DNA of 64,000 nt, taken from positions 27,392,958-27,456,957 of the forward strand of contig CM055095.1 of NCBI GenBank assembly GCA_029204225.1. The letters run 5' to 3'. The notes beneath the pieces are model-generated. The model was given only the letters and a program-made list of their open reading frames with translations. It was not told the DNA's origin and ran no database searches. Source of the DNA: Diphasiastrum complanatum. Taxonomy: Eukaryota > Streptophyta > Lycopodiopsida > Lycopodiales > Lycopodiaceae. The position numbers and the translations under genes were made by a program. Shown piece by piece: positions 10,733 to 25,200 of the stretch (position 1 is its first letter; each line of letters begins with the position of its first letter).

Positions 10733-13700
10733 GTATGATTTTCGTTATCTAAAACCTCTCATCTCTCGTATTCTTCTCATCGTGGCTCGGGAGTGAAGCT
10801 ATCGACGATTGATCTTCAGTCTGGGTGGTTTGGCTCCACAATTATCCTTTTGGTGTTTGCAATAGGATCTTAAGGATTTACATAAGGTGATTTTTAAACC
10901 TGGCATTTTGATATTTCATGAAGTTTCTAGGCTTGTTGTAGACATAGCAAACATTAGAATTTTGAATATTTTCCCAAGACATTTGTTTGTTTTTTTTTTT
11001 TTTTTTTTGCCATGAAGCCATGAAAGTTTGATTCCTTGAGGTCCTTTTTAGTTATTTTGGTGTTCAACATCTTCCAAAATAATGCTTTCACCTTGGTGTC
11101 TTTCTTTTCTATCTCACATGTTGTAGTTATCATGATGTTTATCCATGCCTCAAAAAGATATACAAAGTGAATACATTTTTGGAAAATTATGTAGGCTATA
11201 AAATGACATCCAGTCATATTCAAGACAATTTGTTTAAAGTATATTTTGCTAAACAAAATAGTCTTCAAAAATGAAACAATTTGATTGATCTAGAATCTTG
11301 CCTGTGTTGCTACTTTGGAACGCATGGATAAGAATAGTGTAATATCCTATTACATGTCATTTTTCACAAATATGATTATATTCAACTCTATTTCATTGCA
11401 GAGGTACATCTATTGCTCTTGTACTTAGTTCTTCCAAATGTGTCAATACAAGTCCTAATTAATTTGCTCTAGGTTTATCTTGAAGGTGGAGCACCAAAGG
11501 AGTAGAGGTCTAATGCGAGACATAGTCTAACTTTTTAAAACTCCAACGATGTGCTCATAGATTTCATTGCTACTACAGCCTCCCTCATTGCTACTTCAGC
11601 CTCCCTCATTTCTAGGTAGACATGTAATGGGCTTGGAGGCTGAAACAAGTTTTTACAACCAAGTTTTTGTTCAAAAATTCGAAATATCCTACGTAATCAT
11701 GTGTATGAAATTTAATAGCTACAACAACATGCCTTATGTACATTATACCAAGTATGAGATGAATGCATCTGTAGCAAATATAATATACTAGCATAGGGTG
11801 TCTTTTGCCTAGACTTGCTTGATATAAAGGCCGATATCTTTCTTTGTTTAACTATTTGAATCACATGGATGCAAAGGGCGCAAAAGACTAGTTATAACCA
11901 ACATTTTCAACATGATTTTCACAAATTAGTTTTGTCTATTAATCAAAATCTAACAAATTGCATAACGGACCGATGTGTTTTGCATAAATATATCAATATC
12001 AATTGTGGGGCATAATATAGTATTATGAAGTTTGGATGAATGGAAAAGATACATATGCATGAATGGATCTCATTTTGCAGTAGTGTGAAGATCTTATGCT
12101 TAATTTTTTTTTTAAATTTTGTTATTGGGCCAATTAATTGAGCACTAACCCCTACGAAAATCAATTGCAAGAATAAAAAAAATGCAATACTGACACAATA
12201 GCACATTTTGTAATGATTTATCAATTTATTATTGTAAGTATACTGTAATTTGTCAATTAAAATCTACATTGGAAAGTCAAGAACCATAATTATGTTACCC
12301 GATTTTTCTGGTTAGCTCTATATCTAGTGTAACATCATCAAACAAACATTATGGAAGGAGAATTCATTGAAAAGAAACCATGCTACTATATAATGGAGCC
12401 ACAACTATGGCACTAGAATATAAAAAGCTTGCTCTATTTTTTGCATAAATAAACCTCGTTCAAACTTTATATTCCCCATTTTCATCAACAAGTTTTCCTT
12501 CTTATTCTTCTTCATTATTTTAGGATTTGATGAAACGTAAGAGAAGCAAAACAAAAAGCCTGAAGAAAAAAAACCATCAGAAGAAGGATGAATCAAGATC
12601 ACATAGTAAAGTAGAAGATGAAATCAAAGCAACTAAGCAATTTATAGAAGACTATCTTGATTTGTACCTTCGTGACTACTAATGAGACTATCAAATGTAT
12701 GGTCAGAACATTTTTTATTGTCCTGATTCTACACGGAAGTTATAGAATTATTGTCACAAGGGTAATCACAATACTTATGTTGTGTCCAGTTGAGAACTAA
12801 AATCAAATGCATTTGTAGATAGTAGCTTCATAAAATAATGCACAACGTCAACATGTATGGACAACCAATATTTGATGACTACTTCAGCAATGCCAACACA
12901 AACTGCAATCAATCAACAACCAAACAAAATTGTTAGAATCCGATAAACCAACACAAAATCGTTAGAATCCGATAAACCAATATATTTATCTACTTAGGAG
13001 AAAAAACAAGTTAATGTGGAGGACTTGCACATTGAATGTTAGCTCAACTATTCTGTGTCATTAATTTGTTGATAACTTTTTACATGGAAATTCAATGCAA
13101 TCAACAATTGTGAATCAGACATATGACTATCCCAATTTTGATGAAGCCTCTTTGTTTAAACTGTGTGAACATCTTGACAATTATGTCACTTGTGAATGTT
13201 GCTACGAAGGGTCAACAACCACATATTATTCTTGGCATTGAACAATTATCATCGTGAAGTTGCTTGAACCTAACAAGAACCCACTAAAGGACATTATTTT
13301 ATAATAAAGTAAGTTGAAACCTCCCATCAATCACCTCAATTCACTACCTAGTAACCATTTCAATAGCATATGTAGCTTATTTTTAAAAAAAATTACATAT
13401 GGGGGTCCTTTAATGTCACATCTAGCAAAAGACTTCTCTAAAATACAAGATGAACACCACCATTAGTTATCTTAGTATGCTAACCGTCTCGAAGTTGGTT
13501 TCAACCATAAGCAACAAAATTGGTGAAGTTTGCTAAATGAGTCTTATATAATAAAATACTCAAGCTAACATGTATGAAGTTCATCAAATTTATATATCAA
13601 CAATGGCAAATCATTAAAGGATTTTTTCTATGAACTACCTCATACATTGCATAAAGAATGCTTTCAATTATGATTCATGTAAAATCAAAAAATATTTGCA

Positions 13701-16121
13701 TACATCTTTCTCCAAAAAGTAGTGCGTTTGATTAGAATTTTCTTTCATCATTGTGAGGTCAGAGTTCCTTTCCTCATTGTGTTAGAGATTCAACTTTAAT
13801 AGACCACACAAGTGAGGACATACAAAATTAAAAAAATCTGCATTCATCAATAGATTTAAATAGGCGATAAGAATTTATGCCTAGTCAAATTGGGAGGATA
13901 AAGTATTCATGACCCATCTGTGAAAAAACAATTACTCTTGTACGAAAGGTATGCTAAGCTTATTGCCTACTGTCAATCTTGGCAAGCCACTCTTCTATAT
14001 TAGATTTTTTTTCTACTACTTTTTGGCCAAGAATTAAAGTACTTCAAGGAGATCTAAACGGTATAAATTCTCAGTTGGCTCATTAAAATTTAAAAGTTGT
14101 CACATCCTCAGACCCTCTTCCTAGCTTCTTCTATTTGTTTATCGATACAAAAGAAAACACAACCTCAAAAGCTTTTTCCCATAACCTTTTTTCAACCCCA
14201 CAATAGGCCTAACATTTTTCTGTCAACCCAATATATTATTGTATCACATTGTCAAATTCTAAGTTCGAATTAATATTCACCACTGATTCTTGGAATTTTC
14301 CAAGCACTACATAGAGACTAACTTGATTTTACTTATTTCTCTCTCAAATAAACCTAAAATAACACTGAATTTCAACCACCATCTTCAAAGCGTCTGCCCG
14401 TTACATTTAAGCATTAGAAACTGGACAAATCCAACAATTTTGCACTAAGCTACTTCAAAAAATTTCTATTAACCAGATGCACCAAACCTTGTCATTCATT
14501 GATTAGAAGAATTGCAACAAACTTCTTAGTCAATATTTGGCTACAGTCTCAGAAATTGTGCAAGAAATTGCATACCAATTTCAAAATTGAGATGATTGGA
14601 ATTATTGCAAGCACAGTCACAAAGAGACCTAGAGATGTTTCACTTGCATTGTGTGAAGTGGGATGGGATGCTCATGGATTAAGCTAGTTAGCCAATTTGT
14701 GATATTGGCAAATTCTAATGAACAGATGAAATTGAATGTCTTAATGTGAAAATGAAAAATCATTGAAATACCATGCAAATCAAACTGAAAGCACAACACT
14801 TACAAATAAGTTTTAGCAAGCAAAAAGTATGCTCTTTGTAAATACATCTGCCTTAAGCCTCCATGTGAATCAGATGTTTATTCACAAGCTTTGTAACAAA
14901 AAATAAGGTTTACTACATATGTTTGACATGGTTTCAAGAGATGCATTGAATTGGTGCTCTAAAAACATACAAATGCAGCATGTACAAGCATAAATGCACA
15001 TGTTGGTGCATGATACAGGATCCACTGCATCGATGATGGCGAAACTACAAAAGCTTTATATCCTTGCTAGATCCGTTAATGCACCTAATTCTTGATGTGT
15101 TTCAAGTGGCAAAATTGCATTGTGTTCCTTGCATTATGGATCAAATTAGAATTCTCTAGCCTATTAACATGAACTCACTTCACTTTTGTGTTTTTTCTTT
15201 TTATGCATGTCTATCGTAATTAACCTCTTCTATTCATGTCATGGACTATGCTTGAATTTTGCATGTTATTGTCTCGTACATATTTGTATTACTCAAAGAA
15301 CACAGACTTTTTACACTAGGGAGCTGAAGTACTGTTAGGGTAAGACTCAAAGAAGGCGCTCTTTTCAATCAAATCCTATCAAATAAATGTAGCTAAAGAG
15401 ATCCTCCACAAGTTTGGAAAAGGACATCAAGCTACTAGTGTAAGGGGCAGATGCGAAATCAATTGATCCCTCCTTTAGTACCCACAGTGTACTTGTCTAA
15501 GAAGAATAACAACATCCAGCAATAGAAACGAATCTCAAATTGAGCAACTCACAAAAGAACATCAAGAATCCACGACTTGCTTGACATACTAATAACCGAG
15601 GATAGTTTTCCTTCATGAAGCCCAGTAGTATTCTTTAGGCTTTATGACAATTCAACATTAAGCTAACTTCTTTATAAGAAGAAGCACGTCGACATCATTA
15701 AGTGATGAGTTGGTAAGAACTTACTTTCTCATTGAGGTTAGGGGTTGATCTGCAACCCGTCGCACAAATGAGGACATACAAGAGCAAAAAACATTACCTA
15801 GTTCAGAGCAAGAGAGCTATGTTTTGATAAGAAATTTTTTTCAATAAATTAACTCTCAGACAGACAGTAAACCTCCATGCATATTGAAACCACAAAAAGA
15901 TAAAAATGTAACGATAACAAGACAGATCAGGTTTTAAACGAAAACACCATGTCAGTTTCAGCAAAGAGTAACAAAATGTGTAATGAATTTTAGAAAGAAT
16001 AATAAACATGTATGTCAAACCAGTCATGACAGCTTCTCAAAAGCTTCAACAGTTATGCGTACCCAATATACAAATTATTATAACATAAAAAATATATCAC
16101 ACTAATTGATGGCTTCAAATC
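10733..16121. other. AT-rich gap with no recognised gene
   Basis: Short open frames only, none with recognisable domains. Small tandem duplications are present: a 21-bp unit twice at 11565-11606 and a 29-bp unit (containing gttagaatccgataaacca) twice at 12926-12983. A phrase of the type caca(a/g)(a)tgaggacatacaa occurs at 13806-13824 and 15763-15781 and, inverted, at about 52918-52937, suggesting an unclassified dispersed repeat. Confidence 0.55.
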
Positions 16122-16261
16122 TCAAATGGCTGCAAACTTCACAAGATGATCATATTTTTCAGCAACAAAGGAATCGATTTTAAAAGTTGGCCGTTTGGTT
16201 CCTTGCCGAGGCCAGGGAGGTAATGGAGAACCGTGTTTCACTCCTATAACAGATACCAAGC
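16122..16261 (-). CDS. CENPC: CENP-C last exon (conserved plant C-terminus)
   Basis: Acceptor AAATGGCAG|. Joined in phase 1 it gives HKSLVSVIGVKHGSP, then a loop, then FKIDSFVAEKYDHLVKFAAI and a TGA stop at 16122-16124. It matches the plant C-terminal signature 'TVIG(I/V)KYASP...VKSFVSDEYK.LV..A'. No cupin fold follows, as in Arabidopsis. Confidence 0.96.
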
Positions 16262-19200
16262 CTGCCATTTATCCACACAACCTAAAAATGTTAATACAAG
16301 CTGTGTTGTCCCATCAACTGCAAAAAGCTAGGCTTGATCAGCAGATAATCTGTGAAAAAAAGACTTCAATATTGAAAAAATAGATGACAGCACATCATAG
16401 TTCCCAGTTGATTCAAATTGCAACTCAAATCGATTCAATTTTCGTCGTCAACACAGATTCCAACAAAACAGACCTACAAAGCTTTGATGTCTTAGCTCAT
16501 TGCATTATTGGTAGGGGGTAAGCTTTATGCAACCCAAATCAATTCAATTTTCTTTGTCAAGTTCAAATCAACCTATTGTGACAGATTTCAACAAAACAGA
16601 CTCACAAACCCTCGATGTCTTAGCTCATTGCATTATTGGTAGGGGGTAAGCTTTATGCTATGTCAACTTGCAAACAGCATCATATGTTCTCCAAACAGTC
16701 CAGATTTCCAATCAGTCTGCTTCTTGAAAACCCCATTATATGTGTCAGAAAAAAAATGACAGGTAATATGCAAGAAAGGTTTCATACTTTACTGCATTTC
16801 TTGATTCTCATTCACCCAAAAAAGATTAAAATCTGTCATGATTTTATGCTAGAAAATGCCATGCTTACAGTATGGCTGATTATTGTCTAATTTGTGCCAA
16901 CTACCCTTGGCCTGGAATCTGGATATTTCAAAAAGAAAGAAATTAAAAGGATGCTTTATATATTCTCCCTTGTCTTCATCAAGCACTCAGTGGACTGTAG
17001 ACCCAATTTCCTGTATATTCACTGGGAGTCTTTTGATCGGTTGGGCCAACAAGTTTCTAGGGTGCAGAAAATTATGGAATGTTCTAGTTGAAGGTGAAAA
17101 GTCCCATAGGCCCATCAACACTCAGCTGCAATATCAAACACCTTAATTTTCTCTGCTAACTTAAAAAAGTATAGATGAGCAGCACAATAACGAATGATCA
17201 GGTACATACTTTTGTGAACACGTCCGTACAATACTTTTTCTCCTCTCCAGTACTCCACAGGTTTCAATCTTATTCTGGTGCTACGTCTGGCACCATCTAC
17301 CCAAGTTGTACCAGCACCTGTGTTTTTGAAATAAAGTCAAGACCCCTTCTCAATCACAGATATTCTTCACATTGTATTGAAGTTCTGGTAAATATTCAAC
17401 CACTTTCCCAAATTCGTACATCTACCAAGGATGTTCTTGATTGATGCTTCTAGGATAACAATAACTGATGCACATGATGACAAGAAACACATGAAAAATC
17501 TAAGCATTGACTGACACATTATTTTGAAGATATCCATGTGAAAGCTGTAGAGGAATCATGCAGTTAAATGCTGAGTAGCAATGAAACCGTCTGTTTTCAA
17601 ACTCTCAAACATGGACATGTCACGTTGCAGACATCTGCAAAAGGCCATGGTGTAATCCCATTTATGATACACCTACACATTCCAGAAAGGTTCTGATAAT
17701 ATGCCATAAGCCTTAGCAATAGCTTAAAACGGCGTGAGCTATGAGCAACTTTGGCAGATAAGTGAATTGCAGGAATCTTGGACGAATAATAACAGCAATA
17801 TTCAAGTTCAGTCTTAATATAAACACACTAAAACAAGCACTTCAGTTCTACCCTTGTAAAAAACTTGCAGTTGAAGAAAAACACTTGAACATATGAATTG
17901 AGTAGAAGAAAAAAGTTAAAGAAACAAACCGAGAATACTAGGGCTCTCCTCTGTTGCTTTTCTTCTTGTGGTTTTTCTGCATATACCTTTCCTAGGAAAG
18001 CTTTCAAGCTGCTCAACACTAACTTGACCAGTTCCCTTGTGTAAACACTGCTGGAATGTTAATGAGTCAACCTGAAAAGGCATGCAAATGAAAATATGAA
18101 AAAGGTAGTTAAGTAACACGATCAGTGATCTTGTGTAGCAATTCACATAAATTTGGCTACCGAACATAATTTCTAGTTAACCAAATGCCCCTCGTAAGAC
18201 TCCTCACTATACACCTAGCCCAAGTTACCCAATTCTCTTGATATTCTATAAGAAATAAGCAATCATTAGTCTGGAAATTGCTGTTCTACAGTCAACATAC
18301 TTACGGAAAAACCTTCACATAGACAGTTGTATAGATGCAAGGACGTACATCCCACTATATACCCTTATGTACAGATAACTATATGTGCACAAATGTCCCA
18401 CATACGGTCCTAGCATGCAACCGTATCCTCTGGCTGGAGAAAGCTAGGAGGCACTTGGCAGAGCAGCGTTAGATACATGGAAACAAAAAGAGGAAACAGG
18501 GTGCTGCACACTTTTCCTCTGAGAGGAGATACACTTCTCATTTGCAGGAGTACGTCCTTGAGGCAATAGGAAAGTGGTAGCCGCTCGTTAGCTAGGCATT
18601 CCCTAGCTCAATGACAGAGAACAATAGCTGCTCTTAAATAGGAAATTGGGCTGACTTGGAGAAGCCAATAGTTGTTGTATGTACCCTCCACGCTAATGAG
18701 AAAGCTCATGAACAATGATAGGCCAATAATATCAAGCCAAATGAGAATAACAGTGACCCATATCATGGCAAGCAAATGTTATAACAGACTATGGGCAAAG
18801 CCTGCATAGAGTAGACGTGAATGTACCGCAAACTAGGCGTTTACTTCAAGCATAGTTTTGGGAAACATTTTTCACCCGATGAACCATTCTTGATGGCTTG
18901 TCATATGTTGCGTTGCTCCAAAATCGAGGAACCACTCCTCCAATTGTTCGACATGGTGATGGTTCACCATGAAGAATTCCTGCTCATCGTTGTCGTCTTC
19001 TTGGATCTTCTATTTTGTGTTTGCTGCATGTGCTTGCTTGCTGATCCAACTGCTTCTTGTTGTCGTTGTTGAACTTCAAGATCCGACAGTCCTGGATTTC
19101 GTGGTTCGTCCTCTTGCAGTACTTGCAGAAGAGTCTTTTCTTGTACTGAGCAAGTTGCTGATTCTGCAAAGCTTCAGTACCACCTTCATCACAAGTGGTA

Positions 19201-22200
19201 ATTCGAACCATCGAGTTTGTCTACCATTAGAGCAAATTGTGATTGCAAATCCATCTGGAAATTCAGGATGAGTGTATGCAGATAGTAGATTATATGACTG
19301 GAAACAATTACAGCAAATGTCTACTTTTTACCAAAACAATCATTTTGACAATGTAAGCTCTAATCTAAGTCCGTCCTTCAGAATCAGAGAGTAGCATTAT
19401 CGCTCTGATACCATGTTGAGATTCAGTGCTATACCCGTCATGACAAAGAGAGGCTAACGGGGAATCCTCGGTGCACGTAACTACGTATATTGGATTCAGA
19501 CCAACTTCGGCAGATAAAAGTGGATTCAGACCAACTTCGGCAGATAAAAGTCTGTTCTACTTGATCACAGCTTCGAAGTCACTAGATCGACACGATTGAT
19601 CCCATAGCCATGCACGAATTATCTTTAGTTTTAGATTTAGCTTCGTGCAAGCGTATTAGGTGCGGAGACTAGAGCGACAAATCGACGTATGCTATTAGTC
19701 ATAGAAAACAACTTAATCTACGAACAAGCTTATCTGCTAGCAAGGAATGATCAGAATATGAATAAAAATGAGCATTCAAGACGACTTACACGACCTAGAT
19801 TACTGGAACATTGACTATTTAGTCGTGAAGAAAATACACTCTAAATGCAGATAGAGTCACGTTCTTCCTAGATCAATACTCTGTAATAACAAAGAGAAAG
19901 AACAAAACAATTGCTCTGGATGCTCCTCAAATGATCAACTTGGTAGACGATTGAGCTAATTCAATATCTGTGAAGCTTATCCAAGGTTCTTCTTGTCTAT
20001 AGAGCTCAACCACAGCAACTAATAAGTCGCTGGATATATACACATGGCTAACTAATTAAAAGAATGGTTAATCTGTACTTTACGATTAGGATTAAGGCAC
20101 TACGTCCTGTTGGCAGTCACCTTCGGACAATATCTAGAGATTCTGTCCGGTTGTCACAAAGGTACTTGTTGATCCGCCGATGGTCGGATTGCGGCCGATT
20201 GTTCGGATATGGCACCATCTGCAAGTAGAAGTAAACCCCTTCACATAAATTAGTATTTCTAATATAGCTGCCAATACCCACACTTAACCAGCCATCATGG
20301 CAGGAAGCATCATGAGATCAAATGATACCAAACCAACAGAATGGCAGGCTTAGAGAAATTTTGAAGATGCTGCAACAACAATAAGAGATGCCGACCAATG
20401 TGTAATTCTGCAAGTTTATTGGAATTTGGAAGAACAATGTGTATGCACCAAGAACACTAAATGAGATCATTACTGAACAGCTAGCCATTGCAAAATTGTC
20501 AATCGATGATGTCATACAAGCCAGAACAAATGCAGGCACATGGGAATATGTACCACAAATACCAAATGAAATAAGCACTGTAAATGTAAGAGCTAATAAA
20601 GGTCATAACATCCTTCATGTAAGTAGCCAAGAAGAATGTCCCGCGCAAGAAAATACCAAGCCAAAGATATATAGTCCAAGTGTGCTTGGGACACACAAAT
20701 AGACTCTGATATGACTGTACACAGAGAGATTGTTATGTAGCAGCAACAATAGTAGATGACTGACTATGCACAGTTGCAGCCAATCACCTAGGCCAACAGT
20801 GCCAAGTGAAAATAATATAGGATGACATAGAGCACATAAAAGGAGAACCCTAGCAAGTTGTAGGGTCCAAGAGGCTATGTTATAGTAGTTGTGGCTAGCA
20901 CAGAATATACAAACAGAGCCCAGATGCAATCGTATAGACCAAAGACTACCATACGAGTAGTAGATGGCATAGAGTACAAATAGACCCCAACCCAATCATA
21001 TAGACTGCAAAAACAATCACCAGCAGCAGGAAAATATGCAAAACAAATATGCAGGTGCCAAGTGAGCCAAATAAAACACAAATATTTGGAAATGGCAGAA
21101 GTAATGGGGGCTAAAGCTGCAAACACCATGAATGTCTTTATGATGTTAGCGAAAGGAAATTGAACACACATATAGAAACAAGTGTGCCAAAAGCTACAGT
21201 AACAATCTCAAAACAGAAAAAGTAATCCCGAGCACGCTGTATTAACCAGGAATGGCCTGCAATGAAGTCTGACATAGCTGGAAGGCTACACCCCCAAACA
21301 AACACAACAAAACTGCAATATTAAAAAACAATGTACCTCTCAAGAATGAACCATAATGGAGCTACATTAGTGGCCATTAGAACCTCCGCCATAGCCCAGG
21401 AAGAAGCTAACATTGGTATGAATGAACCAATCTGGGAGACTTGTTGTGCAAAAGAGAGAACAATTTTGAGTATGACTACAATGGAGATCCCTTAATGGCA
21501 CCGCTGGAATGAGACAATATGAGCCCAAATTGATGTTGCACTGAATAATTCCAAACAAAACTACAGACAGATAATCCAAAAAATCACCAACCACAGAAGC
21601 GCATCCAACATTTCAAAAAAATTATGATAGCCAGGAAGAAACATTGTCCAGCATAAGATGAAAGCCCGAAAAGAAAAGTGCAACGTAGAAGTTTCTGCAT
21701 CATAGCTAGAATGATGAGCATATAAGGAGGCAATGACAGCGCACGTAGCAAAAGAGATGCAACAGGAAATTGTCGCAGTTTTAGACATGTCTGAGACTTA
21801 TTGGGCCAGTGATCAAGTGATTAAGCATCGGATCAGCTTATTAGCTTTCAATACGTTTGCTGTACATCAGCTTTTTTATTTGGTCAATCTCACTTGCTCC
21901 TAATATTGTCTTACGTATAATATATCCATTAGCAGCACTCAAGATTGGTAGTGATAATTGTGCTAATGGTCAAGCTAAAACTTGGCTCTTGTTGATGAGT
22001 TCAGCATCATAATATATTCCTTGTGTAGTTAGTAGCTTCACCGATAGATGACAAAATCTTGAGTTGATTTGATTAACCTTCAAAAAACTACAGCCTCCAA
22101 GATTGGAGCACGTAGTTTACAATTTAAATGTTTTTTACATAAGTTGCTCCAAAGAAACCAAGACCAATGAATACCTCTTTCTAACCAAAACTGATATACG

Positions 22201-25200
22201 TTGAGTAGAGATTACTTCTCCTACCTACAAAAGTGGTATTTCAGCATGATCGTATTAAATAATCAGGAGGATGGCATATTGAATATACTACATAAAATGC
22301 CTCGTGCAAAGTACACTCACATTTGGAAGCAGCATATCAAAACACTAAAATTGAAAGTCTCTGTCCAGAAAAAGGCACTAGTTGGAAACACTTATAAATC
22401 TATATTTTCTTAGAGAGGAACTGCATCTAAACTCAAAAGTTGAAGGCTCATCTTGAGAAAACCACCAAAGTCCAGTGTGTTTTTTCCTTAACTCATGGAC
22501 ATTCATCAACGTATTTTTGATAGATTTGATCACTTAATACCAAGCATTTGAAGGAATGACCTTGTTACAGACAGCCTCCGAAGTTTGATCTGATGACAGC
22601 AGAATTGGCTCTTCCAACGCATCACCTCTTCTCTCAACTTCGTGATTTAAAACACAATCGTCTGTGCAAATGATTCACAACTCAGCAATCCAAGCATACA
22701 GGTTAATTTTCAAAAAAGACACAATGGTTGTAGTAGAGAAGCCTACTTGCTTGATAAGCAACTTGTGCTGCTTCAATATTTTCTGATTCTGCACTAGAAT
22801 TACGTTCTGTGAGATCTTCAGGGCAGCCATCACTTTCGAAAAGTAATTTTGAATCGCTTTTGTGAAAATTCTCTCGAGTTCTAATCTGCACAATAGGATG
22901 CCGCATATCTGTAAGTTTCCATGCTGCAAGCTGCTTATAATAGTTGCTGTACAGATAATAACGATTATATTTGTGAAAGCATTTTCATCGACTACTTTCA
23001 TCAGTCAATAGCAAGCGATGACCTTGTTACAGACAGCCTCCAAGGTTTTCTCTGATGGGAGTAGTGTTGGCTCTGTCAATACGTCACATCTCTCCGAATT
23101 TGAAATGCAATTGTCTGCATGAATGGATACAAAAGTCATCAATGTCGAAAATGGGCATAAGTATGTAGGTCATTGTAGGTCATTCTTCAGAAAATGTATG
23201 ATGGACATTGGGCTGAAAAGTTTACTTGCTACTAGAGTGACTTGTGCTACTTCAATGTTTTCTATCTCCAGGCTAGAATCACGTTCTCCAAGATCTTCAG
23301 GACAGCCATGACTTTCAACAAACAAAACTGGTGTTGCACCTTCAGACTCTGCTTCATGTCCATCTTTTGTACCTCTAATTGGCGACGATGTACTAAAAGC
23401 CAACCTCCTCTGTCCAACATTAATAGCTCTTCTGCTAATGGGTGCAGCCGAAGTCAATAAATCAGAAGTTGGAAGCAATGAAGCTCTTTCTGTTTCATGT
23501 GTCATAATTGTGGTCTGGAAGAGTTCGATACTATCTGCCCCTACTAGACTAGATCTTTTGGTCACAGGTACATCTTGTGAATCACCTAATATATACGGGA
23601 GAACTTGGAGTGATGTAGCTGTGCTTGGAGAGGGTATATTACCGGCAGTGGCTCCTTGACTAGATCTTTTTAAATCCAAAGCAGGTAAAGCTTGAAATTT
23701 AGATGATGAACTCGATAACCTCTGTATTGGATCAAGAGGTCCATGTGATTCTTTATCCTTGACAATGCCTAAGGTTGTCGTAGCAGCTCTCTTGCATGCC
23801 TTTTGAAAGCCAAGCAGTGCTAGGGAGTTCGATGGTGGAGTTGGTGACATTTCAGGTGTGGCAATCAATGCTCTTTTGAATGCTTTTTGAAAGCCAAGCA
23901 GTGCTAGTGGGTTAGATGGTGGAGTTGGTGACGTATCAGGTGTGGCAACTGATGCTGCCTTCATCCTTTGAAGTCCAACTGGTGACTCAAAAAGTGCATC
24001 ACGTGCACGGTAATAAGCATCAAATGCATCATCCAAAGCTTTTGAATCCATATTCAAGTCTAACCCATAGGTACTGATTTGTATGCCATTTTCAGAGCAC
24101 TCCTCATTAAGTGAATGATCAGTAGCTACTTTATGCACAATAGGCCGTGAATACCGTAAAAATGACTTGTAAATTGGAGGCTCTACTTTGCTTGCAGATG
24201 TGTCCTGTCTCAAAGACCCAAACTGATGTGCACTAGAGTCCATCTCCGTCCTCTCAATTTGAGAATTAGGATCTCTTATGTCACTTTCTTTGATTTGATC
24301 AGACACACTGGATTGATAAACAGTCTCTAGCTTCTCCACTGATGCCAGGGCCTGCTCTTCTAGATCCACCTGGCACTGCTCTTGTGTGGATGAATGCTTC
24401 TGAGTTGAAAACTTTTCATCCAAGTTAAAAGCACCAAAGCTAGCGGTATTAGAAATGGTTTCCTCCTCCTCAACAAGCTTCTCTTCATCCCAAGCTGCAA
24501 ACATGTCCAGCTCTGACGACAGGTTTAGCTCCAATTTCGTAGAAATCCTCCTGCAAATCAAAACCTAAGAGTAATGAACTACAAGATATAAATTGTCTTA
24601 AAACTCCATGAATATTCCTGAGTTTTACAAGGACAAATACCTTCCTGTCCCTTTTGATCGAACTTGTGCCCTTTTTTTATTTGCACCTCCATCTGTTGAC
24701 GATTGCTTGTGACTGCTTTCCACATATTTTATTTTTCTTCCATTCTGACCAAGTACAACATAGGTCCCTTGCTTCTCATTATTGCTGTCATTTGATGGAT
24801 CTGGCATAAGACTTTGGACTAAGGAAGAGCTTGGTTGAACCTGCTGCTGTTTACAGCCTTCTACATTGCTTATTCCAAGATCTGCTTTTTGGGAATCTTG
24901 CTGCTGCTTATCTTCTCTAAGACTAAAAACAAACTTTTTGGCTTTCCCAGATTCTTTTTCTGGCTGAGGGAGCTTTCTTTTGAGAAAGTGTGAAGGACTC
25001 CTAAGCTGTTCAGAAAGATTCAAAGTCTCAGAGCCTGCTGAACTTGAAATACCTTGTGATTCCTCTTTATTGAAGGAAGCAACCTTATTGGCAGCAGAAG
25101 AAGCATTCAATTCCAACCCTGTAAAAACTCTAGCCCTGCCATGTAATTTGACAACTAGTTTCAGCAGGCAAAACTTGAGAATTATAAACTTCAAAAAACG

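Noticed and set aside
16883-17444. Plus-strand frames of 65-89 codons at the 3' part of CENP-C
   Set aside because: They overlap CENP-C exon 10 and introns on the other strand and have no support of their own.
17910-17986. Extension of CENP-C exon 9 through RKGICRKTTRRKATEESPSI to a GTTTGT donor
   Set aside because: The stronger donor at AAAG|GTATAT gives the correct phase and reconstructs the conserved RK.AGT junction with exon 10.
20318-21171. Several minus-strand open frames with hydrophobic residues (up to 126 codons)
   Set aside because: They lie in a CENP-C intron, overlap one another in different frames, and show no family motif.
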